A DNA stretch of 64,000 bases from CADEDH01 sp963732695 (GCA_963732695.1 CAVTAP010000021.1:310001-374000); one strand, 5' to 3'; shown: positions 49,707-58,850, numbered from the stretch's first letter. The notes: a model not told the origin generated them from the letters alone. Numbers and translations: made by a program.

Positions 49707-51343
49707 GCCGTCTCGATTCCCGCTGCAGACTGCAGGTTGTACAGGGCCACGGCGTCGTCCCGCAGCTTGAACTTCTGGATCTTGCCCGTGACCGTCATCG
49801 GGAAGTCCTGGGTCACGGCCACGTAGCGGGGGATCTTGTAGTGCGCGATCTTGCCCTGGCAGTACGCCCGCACCTCCTCCACCGTGATCTCGGCCCCGTC
49901 CTCGGTCTGGACCCAGGCCATGATCTCCTCGCCGTAGCGTGCGTCGGGCACCCCGATCACCTGCACGTCACGGATCCGGGGGTGGCCGTAGAGGAACTCC
50001 TCGACCTCCCGGGGATACACGTTCTCCCCGCCCCGGATGATCATGTCCTTGATGCGGCCCACGATGTTCACGTAGCCCTCGCCGTCCATCTCGGCCAGGT
50101 CGCCGGTGTGCATCCAGCCGTCGGCGTCCACCGCCTCGCCGGTGCGCTGGGGGTCGGTCCAGTAGCCGATCATCACCGAGTAGCCCCGGGTGCAGAACTC
50201 ACCGGGCCGGCCCCGCTCCACCGTCTCGCCCGTCTCGGGGTCGACGATCTTGATCTCGACGTGGGGATGGACCCGGCCCACGGTGCCCACCCGCTTGTCG
50301 ATCGGGTCGTCGGTGGCGGTCTGGGTGGACACCGGCGAGGTCTCGGTCATGCCGTAGCAGATCGTGACCTCGTCCATGTGCATCCGCTCGATGCACTGCT
50401 TCATCACCTCGACCGGGCAGGGGGAGCCGGCCATGATCCCGGTGCGGAGCGATGTGAGGTCGAAGCTCTCGAACGCCGGCGAGGCGAGCTCGGCGATGAA
50501 CATGGTGGGCACCCCGTACACGCTGGTGCACCGCTCCTCGGCGATGGCGGCCAGCGTGGCGTCGGGGTCGAAGGCGTCGGCCGGCACCACGATGGTGGAC
50601 CCGTGGGTGGTGCAGCCGAGTACGCCCATCACCATGCCGAAGCAGTGGTAGAAGGGCACGGGCACGCACACCCGGTCCTCCGGGGTGTAGCGGCAGCCCT
50701 CGGCCACGAAGTAGGCGTTGTTGACGATGTTGGCGTGGCTGAGCGTGGCCCCCTTGGGGTAGCCCGTGGTGCCCGACGTGTACTGGATGTTGATGGGGTC
50801 GGCCGGGGCCAGGGTGGCGTCGATCTCATCGAGGCGGGCGGCCGGCACCGATGAGGCCTCGGCCAGCAGGGCGGTCCAGTCGTCGGTGCCGAGGAACACC
50901 ACCTGCTGCAGGTCGGGCAGGTCGGCGCGCACCTCGCCCACCATGGCCACGTAGTCCGACGTCTTGAAGGTGGTGGCGGCGAACAGGCCCCTGCAGCCCG
51001 ACTGGTGCAGGGCGTACTGCACCTCGTGGGTGCGGTAGGCGGGGTTGATGTTGACCAGGATCACCCCGATGCGGGCGGTGGCGAACTGCACCAGGACCCA
51101 CTCGGCGCAGTTGGGGGCCCAGATCCCGATGCGGTCGCCCTGGGCGAAGCCCCGGGCCACGAGCGCCCGGGCCAGCTCGTCCACCCGCTCCCCCAGCTCC
51201 CGGTAGGTCCAACGGATGCCCTGGTGGCGCACCACCAGCGCCTCCCGCTCGGCGTGGGCCGCGATCGTGGCCGCCAGGTTGTGGCTGATCGTCTGGTCGA
51301 TCAGAGGGGTCGACACCGCCCCGGTTTCATGGCTGAGCGCCAT
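49703..51343 (-). CDS. AMP-binding acyl-CoA synthetase (fatty-acid type)
   Basis: A 546-residue ANL ligase. Motifs: YTSGTTGYPKGATLSHANIV (ATP), CYGMTETSPVS, GWMHTGDLAEMDGEGYVNIVGRIKDMIIRGGENVYPREVEEF (seen as adjoining short blocks) and the C-terminal PMTVTGKIQKFKL with the catalytic lysine. The pattern fits medium/long-chain FadD3/FadD-like enzymes of acyl-CoA activation. The ATG has GAAGGAGG 4-11 nt upstream. It is the first gene of a pair with the DsbA-like gene, with which its stop overlaps. Substrate not determined. Confidence 0.93.
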   Translation of the reverse strand: MALSHETGAVSTPLIDQTISHNLAATIAAHAEREALVVRHQGIRWTYRELGERVDELARALVARGFAQGDRIGIWAPNCAEWVLVQFATARIGVILVNINPAYRTHEVQYALHQSGCRGLFAATTFKTSDYVAMVGEVRADLPDLQQVVFLGTDDWTALLAEASSVPAARLDEIDATLAPADPINIQYTSGTTGYPKGATLSHANIVNNAYFVAEGCRYTPEDRVCVPVPFYHCFGMVMGVLGCTTHGSTIVVPADAFDPDATLAAIAEERCTSVYGVPTMFIAELASPAFESFDLTSLRTGIMAGSPCPVEVMKQCIERMHMDEVTICYGMTETSPVSTQTATDDPIDKRVGTVGRVHPHVEIKIVDPETGETVERGRPGEFCTRGYSVMIGYWTDPQRTGEAVDADGWMHTGDLAEMDGEGYVNIVGRIKDMIIRGGENVYPREVEEFLYGHPRIRDVQVIGVPDARYGEEIMAWVQTEDGAEITVEEVRAYCQGKIAHYKIPRYVAVTQDFPMTVTGKIQKFKLRDDAVALYNLQSAAGIETA

Positions 51344-51426
51344 CTGGCCTCCTTCGCTGTGCGTGGCCGTGCCTCACCGTCCAGCGTAGTTGGGCCGGCA
51401 ACGGGCCGTCAGCTGCGGCTGGCCGG

Positions 51427-52137
51427 TCAGCCGACGGCTCGGCTGCGGGCGGCGGCCATGTCCACCGCCTCGGACTGGAGGCGGGCCAGCTCGACTCCCA
51501 GCTCGACGGTGAACTGGCTGATCGCCTGGCGGGTGACGCGGCCCTTGCCGTCGGGTGGGCGGGGCGGCGTCAGCGGGTCGCCCACCACGATCGCCACCCG
51601 GGACCGGTGGGGCCGCTTGGCCCCCATGGGCAGCACGGCCTCGGTGCCGGCGATCCCGATCGGCACCACCGGGGCGCCGGTGCGGGCGGCGAGCCAGGCC
51701 GCCCCGTCGAACAGGGGGCCGATCTCGTTGCCGTAGCGGCGCCCCCCTTCGGGGAACACGATCATCGATTCGCCCCGGTCGAGCAGGGCCCGGGCCGCCT
51801 GGAGGGCGTCGCGGTCGGCCTCGCCCCGCCGCACCGGGATGGCGCCCAGGGCGGCGCACACGTAACTGACCCCGGGCGTGGTGAACAGCGACTCCTTGCC
51901 CAGGGCCCGGATCCGGCGCCGGCTCTGGCAGGCCACGAGCACGCTGTCGAGATGGGACCGGTGGACGGGGGCCAGGATCGTCGGCCCCGGCCGGTCGAGC
52001 ACGGCGGTGTTGCGGGCCTGCACCCGCAGCAGCGGATGGACGACGGCCCGCACCGTCCCCCGGACGAAGCGGTAGAGCCACAGCGACGACCGCCGCTCAC
52101 CCCGGGCCAGGGCCACTGCACGAAGCTCGGCACTCAT
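51427..52137 (-). CDS. 1-acyl-sn-glycerol-3-phosphate acyltransferase-like protein (PlsC)
   Basis: A 236-residue acyltransferase of phospholipid synthesis. The catalytic H-x4-D motif is in APVHRSHLDSVLV, the glycerophosphate-binding FPEGGRRYGNEIGP follows, then GAPVVPIGIAG. There is an N-terminal hydrophobic/basic helix that would associate with the membrane. The C-terminus is helical. The ATG at 52137 has TAGTAA 6 nt upstream (weak -10). Divergent regions on both sides. Confidence 0.9.
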   Translation of the reverse strand: MSAELRAVALARGERRSSLWLYRFVRGTVRAVVHPLLRVQARNTAVLDRPGPTILAPVHRSHLDSVLVACQSRRRIRALGKESLFTTPGVSYVCAALGAIPVRRGEADRDALQAARALLDRGESMIVFPEGGRRYGNEIGPLFDGAAWLAARTGAPVVPIGIAGTEAVLPMGAKRPHRSRVAIVVGDPLTPPRPPDGKGRVTRQAISQFTVELGVELARLQSEAVDMAAARSRAVG

Positions 52138-52198
52138 GGCCGCTTACTACAGCACAACCGCCGGGGCGGACCGAACACGGTGGGAGGGGTCAGGCTGC

Positions 52199-52408
52199 TC
52201 AGCGGCCGGCCGGTGGCCGGGAGAACACCCGGCGCCCCCGGGACAGGTGGTAGAGGTACACGTAGTACCCCCCGAGAGCGATCGACCCTACGAAGCGGAC
52301 GAAGGCACCGGTCGGGTCGCCTGCCATCACGGCGTGTGCCGTGTAGAGCGCACCCAGGAGCACGGATACCGCCGCACCGAGCCCTGCCATCACCGAGGTG
52401 AATGACAC
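52199..52408 (-). CDS. Small two-helix membrane protein
   Basis: A 69-residue protein with two hydrophobic helices (about 5-28 and 36-54, the second GSIALGGYYVYLYHL) and a basic C-terminus (SRGRRVFSRPPAGR). GTG start with AAGG about 8 nt upstream. No family recognised; length and composition fit a small membrane protein. Confidence 0.5.
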   Translation of the reverse strand: MSFTSVMAGLGAAVSVLLGALYTAHAVMAGDPTGAFVRFVGSIALGGYYVYLYHLSRGRRVFSRPPAGR

Positions 52409-52545
52409 CCGCCAACCTTCGTCCGCAATCGTCCTCCAACTGCCCTGCTTCAGAAGGTAACTATGTCTGATTGTTGTTGATAGAGCATGGTTGCCTATTC
52501 ATGCCGGGCCGGGCGGCGGGGGCGCACGGCCCGGGGCAAGAGGGC

Positions 52546-52551
52546 TAAGTT
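52546..52551 (+). promoter_or_regulatory. -10 element (TAAGTT), leaderless spacing
   Basis: TAAGTT ends 6 nt before the ATG at 52558. Confidence 0.4.
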
Positions 52552-52557
52552 GCTCCC

Positions 52558-53178
52558 ATGGTCGACATCTCTCGCACGCTGCACTGGTCGGACACCGACG
52601 CCGAGGTCCACAAGGTCGTGGTGGGCCCCTACGACAACAACGTCTTCGTGGTCCGCTGCCGCCACACCGGCGCCTCGGTGATGCTCGACGCCGCCAACGA
52701 GCACGAACTGCTGCTCGATCTGTGCCGCACCCTGGGGGTCCGCACCGTGCTCGAGACCCACGGTCACTGGGACCACATCCAGGCCATCCCCCAGGTGCGC
52801 GACGCCGGCTACGAGGTGGGTGTCACCCCCGAGGATGCGGCCATGCTGCCCAGCTACGACTATCTCCTCGAAGACGACACGATGATCGAGGTGGGCAACC
52901 TGCGGCTCCACACGATCACCACCCCCGGCCACACCAAGGGCTCGATCAGCTTCCGCCTGGTCGACAAGCCGGTCCTGTTCACCGGCGACACCCTGTTCCC
53001 CGGGGGCCCCGGCGCCACCGGCTACGAGGGGGGCGACTTCGGCACGATCATCGAGTCGATCGACCGGCGCCTGTTCGTGCTGCCGCCCGAGACCCTGGTG
53101 CTGCCGGGCCACGGCGACGACACCACGATCGGCTCCGAGCGGCCGCACCTCCAGGAGTGGGTCGACCGGGGCTGGTGA
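52558..53178 (+). CDS. MBL-fold metallohydrolase (glyoxalase II-like)
   Basis: A 206-residue metallo-beta-lactamase-fold hydrolase. The metal motif is ETHGHWDH (H-x-H-x-D-H), followed by TPGHTKGSISF (third-site histidine), FTGDTLFPGG (bridging aspartate) and LPGHGDDTT (last histidine). This set is typical of the glyoxalase II/persulfide dioxygenase-like group; the substrate is unclear. The ATG has a leaderless-type box. It lies 84 bp upstream of the sufCSU operon on the same strand, but that gap holds a separate promoter and motif. Confidence 0.9.
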   Translation: MVDISRTLHWSDTDAEVHKVVVGPYDNNVFVVRCRHTGASVMLDAANEHELLLDLCRTLGVRTVLETHGHWDHIQAIPQVRDAGYEVGVTPEDAAMLPSYDYLLEDDTMIEVGNLRLHTITTPGHTKGSISFRLVDKPVLFTGDTLFPGGPGATGYEGGDFGTIIESIDRRLFVLPPETLVLPGHGDDTTIGSERPHLQEWVDRGW

Positions 53179-53206
53179 TCGGGCCTCCGGGCGGCTTTCC
53201 CCGCAG

Positions 53207-53227
53207 CCGGTAATTTCCACTACGCGG
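53207..53227 (+). promoter_or_regulatory. Conserved motif upstream of the sufC-sufS-sufU operon
   Basis: The 21-nt sequence around the core AATTTCCACTA matches the one at 60516-60536 upstream of sufD at 18 positions. It lies immediately upstream of a possible -35 (TTGTGC). A shared Fe-S or redox regulator site is likely. Confidence 0.55.
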
Positions 53228-53250
53228 ATTGTGCAATAGGGCCCGGTCGT

Positions 53251-53256
53251 TAGACT
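53251..53256 (+). promoter_or_regulatory. -10 element (TAGACT) of the sufC operon promoter
   Basis: TTGTGC (53229-53234), 16-nt spacer, TAGACT (53251-53256), then 6 nt to the sufC ATG; no ribosome-binding site, so the transcript is probably leaderless. Confidence 0.55.
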
Positions 53257-53262
53257 GGGACC

Positions 53263-54036
53263 ATGGCACCTCCCCTGTTCGAGATCGAGGACCTTCATGT
53301 CGCCACCCCGTCCTCGGAGGACGGGCCCTCGGGCGGCGGCGGGATCGAGATCCTCAAGGGCGTGTCGCTCACCGTGCAGGCGGGCGAGGTCCACGCCCTG
53401 ATGGGTCCGAACGGGTCGGGAAAGTCGACGCTGGCCTCCACCCTGCTCGGGTCGCCGGAATACGAGGTCACGGCGGGCCGGATACGGCTCAAAGGCGACG
53501 ACGTGACGGGCTGGGGCCCCGACGTGCGGGGCAAGGCGGGCATGTTCCTCGGCTTCCAGTACCCCCAGGAGATCGCCGGGGTCACCGTGCTCAACTTCCT
53601 CCGCCAGGCGCTCAGCGCCCGCAAGGGCCTGGAGATGAGCGTGCTGGAGCTGCGGCTGGCCCTCATGGAGTGGATGGACAAGCTGGGCATGGACCCGGCG
53701 TTCATGACCCGCTACGTGAACGAGGGCTTCTCCGGCGGGGAGAAGAAGCGCAACGAGGTGCTCCAGATGGCCATCCTCGAACCCGAGATCGCCGTGCTCG
53801 ACGAGACCGATTCCGGGCTCGACATCGACGCCCTGGTGGCGGTGGCCAACGGCGTGCAGGCCATCAGGGCCGAGCGACCCGACCTCGGCATCCTGGCCAT
53901 CACCCACTACCAGCGGTTGCTGGATCATCTGAAGCCCGATCACGTCCATGTGCTCTACGGCGGCCGTATCGTCGCATCCGGTGGTCCTGAGCTGGCCCAC
54001 CAGCTCGAACGGGAAGGCTACGAGAGCTTCCGATGA
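53263..54036 (+). CDS. sufC: Fe-S cluster assembly ATPase SufC (copy 1)
   Basis: A 257-residue ABC ATPase that powers the SufBCD scaffold. Walker A GPNGSGKST, signature FSGGEKKRNEVLQ, Walker B IAVLDETDSGLDID and the H-loop ITHYQRLLD are intact. A 10-residue Ser/Gly-rich insert (SSEDGPSGGGG) near residue 20 is unusual. The ATG is 6 nt after a TAGACT box. The stop overlaps sufS (ATGA), and sufU follows, so the three form an operon. A second SufC is encoded at 58014-58850. Confidence 0.95.
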   Translation: MAPPLFEIEDLHVATPSSEDGPSGGGGIEILKGVSLTVQAGEVHALMGPNGSGKSTLASTLLGSPEYEVTAGRIRLKGDDVTGWGPDVRGKAGMFLGFQYPQEIAGVTVLNFLRQALSARKGLEMSVLELRLALMEWMDKLGMDPAFMTRYVNEGFSGGEKKRNEVLQMAILEPEIAVLDETDSGLDIDALVAVANGVQAIRAERPDLGILAITHYQRLLDHLKPDHVHVLYGGRIVASGGPELAHQLEREGYESFR

Positions 54037-55310
54037 CCACCCCTGCCACCCCCACCCCCGCATCGGCTCCGGCCGCGGCCCGGCTCGACGTCGCCACCAT
54101 CCGGCGCGACTTCCCGGTGCTCAGCCAGCGCCAGGACGGGCACCGTCTCGTCTTCCTCGACTCGGCGGCGTCGTCGCAGCACCCCCGCCAGGTGCTCGAC
54201 GCCATGACCAGCTTCTACGAGACGAGCTACGCCAACGTCCACCGGGGCGTGTACCAGCTGGCCGAGCGGGCCACGGCCGCCTACGAGGGGGCCCGGGGCA
54301 AGGTCGCCCGCTTCATCGGGGCGCCGAGCTCGGACGAGGTGGTGTTCACCAAGAACGCCACCGAGGCCATCAACCTGGTCGCCGGCAGCTGGGGCCGGGC
54401 CAACCTGGGCCCGGGCGACGCCGTGGTGCTCACCCTCATGGAGCACCACGCCAACATCGTGCCGTGGCAGATGCTGGCGGCCCAGCTCGGCTTCGAGATC
54501 CGCTGGGTGCCCCTCACCGACGACGGCCACCTCGACCTGACCGACCTCGATCGCCTGCTCGACGGGGCCAAGCTGTTCGCCTTCACCGCCATGTCCAACG
54601 TGCTGGGCACGCTCAACCCGGTGACCCGGCTCACGGCGGCGGCCCACGAGAAGGGTGCACTGGCCCTGGTCGACGCCTGCCAGTGGGTGCCCCACCTGCC
54701 CACCGACGTGGTGGCCATGGGAGCCGACTTCGTGGCCTTCAGCGCCCACAAGATGCTGGGCCCGTCCGGCATCGGCGTGCTCTGGGCCCGGGGCGAACTG
54801 CTGGCGGCCATGCCGCCATTCCTGGGCGGCGGGGGCATGATCCTCAACGTGACCACCGAGGGCTTCACGCCCGACGCTCCTCCCGGGCGTTTCGAGGCCG
54901 GCACACCGCCCATCGCCGAGGCCGTGGGGCTGGCCGCCGCCATCGACTACCTGACGGGGCTGGGCATGGAGGCCGTGCACCGCCACGAGGTGGAGCTCAC
55001 CGGCTATGCGCTGCGGACGCTGCGGGCCGAGGTGGGAGACGCCCTCACCATCTACGGGCCGAGCGAGCCCTCGGAGCGGGGCGGGGTGCTCTCGATCGCC
55101 CTGGAGGGCGTGCACGCCCACGACGTCAGCCAGGTGCTCGACACCCAGGCCGTGTGCATCCGGCCCGGCCACCATTGCGCCAAGCCGCTGATGCGGGTGC
55201 TCGGGGCGCCGGCCACGGCCCGGGCCAGCATCTACGTGTACAACGACACCGACGACATCGACGCTCTGGCCGCCGCCCTGCTGGCGGCCCGGGACTTCTT
55301 CAAGCTGTAG
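54033..55310 (+). CDS. sufS: Cysteine desulfurase SufS
   Basis: A 425-residue type II PLP-dependent cysteine desulfurase providing sulfur for Fe-S assembly. SAHKMLGPSGIGVLW holds the PLP lysine; the catalytic cysteine is in CIRPGHHCAKPLM; FLDSAASSQHPRQVLDAM at the N-terminus and YANVHRGVYQLAERAT follow the SufS pattern. The ATG overlaps sufC by 4 bp. The 40-residue Thr/Pro-rich N-terminus is slightly longer than usual. sufU begins 14 bp downstream. Confidence 0.96.
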   Translation: MTTPATPTPASAPAAARLDVATIRRDFPVLSQRQDGHRLVFLDSAASSQHPRQVLDAMTSFYETSYANVHRGVYQLAERATAAYEGARGKVARFIGAPSSDEVVFTKNATEAINLVAGSWGRANLGPGDAVVLTLMEHHANIVPWQMLAAQLGFEIRWVPLTDDGHLDLTDLDRLLDGAKLFAFTAMSNVLGTLNPVTRLTAAAHEKGALALVDACQWVPHLPTDVVAMGADFVAFSAHKMLGPSGIGVLWARGELLAAMPPFLGGGGMILNVTTEGFTPDAPPGRFEAGTPPIAEAVGLAAAIDYLTGLGMEAVHRHEVELTGYALRTLRAEVGDALTIYGPSEPSERGGVLSIALEGVHAHDVSQVLDTQAVCIRPGHHCAKPLMRVLGAPATARASIYVYNDTDDIDALAAALLAARDFFKL

Positions 55311-55324
55311 CCGGGAGGCTGCCC

Positions 55325-55822
55325 GTGTCCGGACTCGAAGACCTCTACCGGGAGATCATCCTCGACCACTACCGCAGCCCCCGGAACCGGGGCGAGCTGG
55401 AGGCACCGCCGGCCCACCGGACCGAGGGGTTCAACCCGTTGTGCGGTGACGAGGTCGTGGTGTACGTGATGGTCGACGGTGAGGGGCGCATCGACGACAT
55501 CAAGATCAACGGCCAGGGGTGCTCGATCTCCCAGAGCTCGGCGTCGATGATGTCGGCGGCGGTCAAGGGCCGCACGATCGACGAGGCCCGGGCGCTCACC
55601 GCCACGTTCAAGTCGATGATGTCGATCCACGAGCAGGACATCGGCGGCGACGGCACCGAGTCCGAAGCCGAGCCGGCCGACGACGTGACGGCCGAGATGA
55701 AGCTGGGCGATCTCGAGGCCCTGCGGGGCGTGGTGAAGTTCCCGGTGCGCATCAAGTGCGCCACCCTCGGCTGGAACACCCTCACCCAGGCCCTCGACGA
55801 GGTCGTCGCCGCCCGCACCTGA
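55325..55822 (+). CDS. sufU: SufU zinc-dependent sulfurtransferase
   Basis: A 165-residue SufU, which accepts the persulfide from SufS. The zinc ligands are Cys40 and Asp42 (NPLCGDEV), a second cysteine in GQGCSISQSSASMM and the last in RIKCATLGWNTL; the GQGC motif is diagnostic of SufU (instead of IscU). The central insert (EQDIGGDGTESEAEPADD) is acidic and longer than in typical firmicute SufU. GGGAGG lies 7-12 nt before the GTG at 55325. Third gene of the operon. Confidence 0.95.
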   Translation: MSGLEDLYREIILDHYRSPRNRGELEAPPAHRTEGFNPLCGDEVVVYVMVDGEGRIDDIKINGQGCSISQSSASMMSAAVKGRTIDEARALTATFKSMMSIHEQDIGGDGTESEAEPADDVTAEMKLGDLEALRGVVKFPVRIKCATLGWNTLTQALDEVVAART

Positions 55823-55839
55823 CCCCGCACTTGGGCGAT

Positions 55840-55880
55840 CTCTGACACCGGATCCCGGATCTGGACACCCCACGTCAGAG
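55840..55880. terminator. Inverted repeat after sufU
   Basis: CTCTGAC (55840-55846) and GTCAGAG (55874-55880) form a 7-bp stem around a loop that holds a short CCGGATC direct repeat. It lies 18 bp past the sufU stop and could end the suf transcript; no U-tract is seen. Confidence 0.3.
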
Positions 55881-55912
55881 TTCGACGGGGTTGGCGGTGA
55901 TTAACTGGCTCG

Positions 55913-56629
55913 ATGTCCGAAACGACCCGATCCGAGGCGAAGCGGCCGCCCTCGCCCATCGACCAGGCCTTCCTCACCAACGACCCCGACGCCGGCATGC
56001 TCGTCCTGGTCCGCCACGGCCAGCAGCAGTGGCCCGACCCTGAGACATCCACCACTGGCGACTGGGTGGACCCCCCGCTGTCCGAGCTGGGGCGGGCCCA
56101 GGCCGAGGCGGTGGGCAAGTACCTGGCGGAGGAGCACCCCTCCGCCGTCTACAGCTCGCACCTGCTCCGGGCCAACGACACGGGAAAGGCCGTGGCCAGC
56201 CATCACGGCCTCGACGTCACCGTGGTCCACGAGCTGGAGGAGTACCGCATGTTCCAGCACCTCGACGGCTCCACCCGGGCCATCGACGTGCTGGGCGAAC
56301 GGGCCCTGGAGGGCATGCGCAGCCGCTTCGTCCAGACCCGACAGTGGGACGTGTACCCCCACAGCGAGTCCTCCCTCGATTTCCGCCGCCGGATCGGCTA
56401 CTCGATCGAAGGCGTCCTGGCCCATCACCCCGGCGAGACCGTGATCGTGGCCTGCCACGGTGGCGTCATCAACATCGTGGTGGCCCAGATCCTGGGTCTC
56501 GACATCGACTTCATCTACCGTCCGGCCCACGCCTCGGTGCACCGCATCCGCTTCGGCCACGGCCGCCGGGTGATCGAGTCGCTCAACGAGCACTCGTTCC
56601 TCCGGGCCGCCGACCTGCTCACCTACTGA
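55913..56629 (+). CDS. Histidine phosphatase family protein
   Basis: A 238-residue phosphoglycerate-mutase-like phosphatase. The catalytic VLVRHGQQQW is near residue 31; the second half has VIVACHGGVINIVVA with the second histidine, and the LSELGRAQAEAVGKYL and VYSSHLLRANDTGKAV blocks are typical. Substrate unknown. TTAACT lies 6 nt before the ATG (weak leaderless box). The PanE-like gene follows after 34 bp, and the two may be co-transcribed. Confidence 0.9.
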   Translation: MSETTRSEAKRPPSPIDQAFLTNDPDAGMLVLVRHGQQQWPDPETSTTGDWVDPPLSELGRAQAEAVGKYLAEEHPSAVYSSHLLRANDTGKAVASHHGLDVTVVHELEEYRMFQHLDGSTRAIDVLGERALEGMRSRFVQTRQWDVYPHSESSLDFRRRIGYSIEGVLAHHPGETVIVACHGGVINIVVAQILGLDIDFIYRPAHASVHRIRFGHGRRVIESLNEHSFLRAADLLTY

Positions 56630-56663
56630 TCGTGACAGCTCACCATCGGGGACACCACCACCG

Positions 56664-57551
56664 ATGACCGAGATGACAGCACCCGAGATCGCCGTCGTCG
56701 GCCCCGGCGGGGTCGGCACCTTCTTCGCCGCCCACCTGGCCGCTGCCGGTCGCGCCGTGGTGGCCTGCGCCCGCCGGCCGTTCACCGAGTACGTGGTCGA
56801 CTCCGACCGGGCCTCGGTGCGGGCCCCGGCCGCCGTGGCCACCGATCCCTCCCTGGTGGACGGGCCCGTCCCCTGGGTGCTGGTGGGGGTGAAAGCCCAC
56901 CAGACCGACGGCGCCGGCCCCTGGTTCGAGCGGCTGTGCGGCCCCGGCACCACGATCGTGGTCATGCAGAACGGGGTGGAGGGCGCCGAGCGCCTCGCCC
57001 CCCACGCCCACGGCGCCGAGATCCTGCCCACCGTGGTGTACTGCGGCACCGAATTGGTGGGCCCCGGCCATACCGTCCACGCCCGGGCCGGTCACCTGTT
57101 CACCCCCGACGTCCCGGCCGCCCACCGCCTGGCCGAGCTGTTCGCCGGCACCCGGGCCGAGATCCGCCCCACCGCCGGCTACGTCGACGAGGCGTGGCGC
57201 AAGCTCGGCCTGAACGTGGTGGTCAACGGCATCACGGCCCTCACCGACCGCCCCATCGCCGTGGTGGCCGACGAGCCACTGCGCACCGTGGCCCGGGGCA
57301 TCCTGGCCGAGTGCTGGGCCGTCGGCCGGGCCGAGGGATCCACCCTGGCCGACGACGGCATCGAGCCCCTGCTCACCGGCCTGGGCGGCGCCCCCGGCAT
57401 CACCTCCATGCTCCAGGACCGCCGGGCCGGCCGGGCCACCGAGCACGACGCCCTCTACGGCGCCGTCGTCCGGGCCGGCGTCCGCCACGGCATCCCCACC
57501 CCCCTCAACCAGGCCGTCGGCGCCCTCCTCGCCGGCGGCGACCCCGGGTAG
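56664..57551 (+). CDS. 2-dehydropantoate 2-reductase-like protein
   Basis: A 295-residue NADPH-dependent reductase (PanE/ApbA family). The dinucleotide site VVGPGGVGTFFAAHLAAAG starts at residue 10; WVLVGVKAHQ and VVMQNGVEGAERL give the family pattern, and the catalytic lysine lies in EAWRKLGLNVVVNGITAL. True PanE makes pantoate for coenzyme A; many actinobacterial paralogues of this group act on other keto acids, so the assignment is at family level. Ends 144 bp before the next gene. Confidence 0.88.
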   Translation: MTEMTAPEIAVVGPGGVGTFFAAHLAAAGRAVVACARRPFTEYVVDSDRASVRAPAAVATDPSLVDGPVPWVLVGVKAHQTDGAGPWFERLCGPGTTIVVMQNGVEGAERLAPHAHGAEILPTVVYCGTELVGPGHTVHARAGHLFTPDVPAAHRLAELFAGTRAEIRPTAGYVDEAWRKLGLNVVVNGITALTDRPIAVVADEPLRTVARGILAECWAVGRAEGSTLADDGIEPLLTGLGGAPGITSMLQDRRAGRATEHDALYGAVVRAGVRHGIPTPLNQAVGALLAGGDPG

Positions 57552-57694
57552 CACCACCGCCGACAGTTCGACGGGTTCCCCCATGAGGCGCCCCGGGGTC
57601 GGGGGGCATCCCCGATTCGCCAAACGGGGCGGAATCGTACGGTCGGTGTATCAAACCAGGCAGCTCCGCTGTCGAGACAGGGGAGGAACCCACG

Positions 57695-57997
57695 ATGACC
57701 GAGCACACCGACTCCACCACCACCACGACCACCCTTACGACCGGCCCCAGCGCCGCCTTCACCGAGGCGCTGACCCGGCTCGAGCGCAGCCTCGACGCCC
57801 AGATCCTGGTGTCCCAGGACCGTTGCGTCGACGGCCTCCTCGACCTCTACAACGCCGCCCCCACCGAGCTCATCCGCAGCCTGGTGGCCGACATCCTCAA
57901 CGACATCCGCCACCTGAGCGCCGTGCGGGCCAGCACCGTCCAGGGCCGCCTCATGGAGGTCACGGCCGCCACCTCGGTGGAGCTCGCCTTCTGCTGA
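57695..57997 (+). CDS. Small conserved hypothetical protein (100 aa)
   Basis: A 100-residue soluble, helical protein with a Thr-rich N-terminus (HTDSTTTTTTLTTGP) and a regular helix pattern (AFTEALTRLERSLDAQILVS; DGLLDLYNAAPTELIRSLVA). It contains two cysteines, one in QDRCVDG and one at the very C-terminus. No family recognised. GAGGAA lies 6-12 nt before the ATG. The upstream 143 bp is non-coding; I see no clear promoter box in it. Confidence 0.65.
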   Translation: MTEHTDSTTTTTTLTTGPSAAFTEALTRLERSLDAQILVSQDRCVDGLLDLYNAAPTELIRSLVADILNDIRHLSAVRASTVQGRLMEVTAATSVELAFC

Positions 57998-58013
57998 ACC
58001 CCGGGATGAACGA

Positions 58014-58850
58014 TCAGGCCAGGGGGTCGGCGAAGGGATCGGCCATCGGATCCACCGCCGGACGGCCGGCCCCGGAGCCGGTGCCCGTATCGGCGCCATC
58101 GTCGGCCGCCTCGGCGTATCCGACGTAGCCGCTGGCCTCCAGCTCGTCGGCCAGCTCCGGCCCACCGCTGGCCACGATCCGACCCTGGGACAGCACATGG
58201 ACCCGGTCGGGCCGCAGCTCGGTCAGCAGCCGGCTGTAGTGGGTGATCACCAGCACGCCGAGCCCGTCGGCATTGGTGGCGTCTTCCACCCGGCGGGCCA
58301 CGGCGCGCAGCGCGTCCACGTCGAGGCCCGAATCGAGCTCGTCGAGGATGGCGAACCGGGGCTTCAGCACCGTCAGCTGCACCGTCTCCAGCCGCTTCTT
58401 CTCCCCGCCGCTGAGATCGACGTTGAGCGCCCGTTTCAGCAGGCCGCTCTCCAGACCGACCCGGGCGGCCTCGGCCGCCAGCCGGTCTTCCACCGCACCG
58501 TCGGGCACCGCCCGGCCGGCACCCACCGTCGCCAGCTCGGCCGCCCGCAGCGTGTCGACCACCGACACCCCCGGCACCTCGGTGGGGTACTGCATGGCCA
58601 GGAACAGCCCGGCCTGGGCCCGCTCCCAGGGAGCGAGGGACAGCAGGTCGGCTCCGTCGAGGGTGACCGTGCCGCCCAGCACCTCGTAGCCGGGCCGGCC
58701 CATCAGCACATGGGACAGGGTGGACTTGCCGGCCCCGTTCGGGCCCATCACGGCGTGCACCTCGCCTGAACCGATCTCCAGGTCGATCCCGTTGAGGATC
58801 ACCCGGCTGCCCACGGCGGCCCGCAGGCCCCGGATAACGAGCTGGCTCAT
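58014..58850 (-). CDS. sufC: Fe-S cluster assembly ATPase SufC (copy 2)
   Basis: A 278-residue ABC ATPase with intact Walker A (GPNGAGKST), signature (LSGGEKKRLETVQ), Walker B (FAILDELDSGLD) and H-loop (ITHYSRLL). The sequence differs clearly from the copy at 53263-54036 and is closer to the usual actinobacterial SufC pattern. The C-terminal 30 residues form an acidic, Pro/Gly/Asp-rich tail (EAADDGADTGTGSG). Last gene of a minus-strand cluster with sufD and the Rieske ferredoxin gene; sufB is not in this window. Confidence 0.93.
   Translation of the reverse strand: MSQLVIRGLRAAVGSRVILNGIDLEIGSGEVHAVMGPNGAGKSTLSHVLMGRPGYEVLGGTVTLDGADLLSLAPWERAQAGLFLAMQYPTEVPGVSVVDTLRAAELATVGAGRAVPDGAVEDRLAAEAARVGLESGLLKRALNVDLSGGEKKRLETVQLTVLKPRFAILDELDSGLDVDALRAVARRVEDATNADGLGVLVITHYSRLLTELRPDRVHVLSQGRIVASGGPELADELEASGYVGYAEAADDGADTGTGSGAGRPAVDPMADPFADPLA

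Noticed and set aside
53948..55822. One long open frame covering sufS and sufU in another frame
   Set aside because: Only its last part is SufU; the part under sufS is an off-frame shadow. SufU starts at GTG 55325 with a GGGAGG site.
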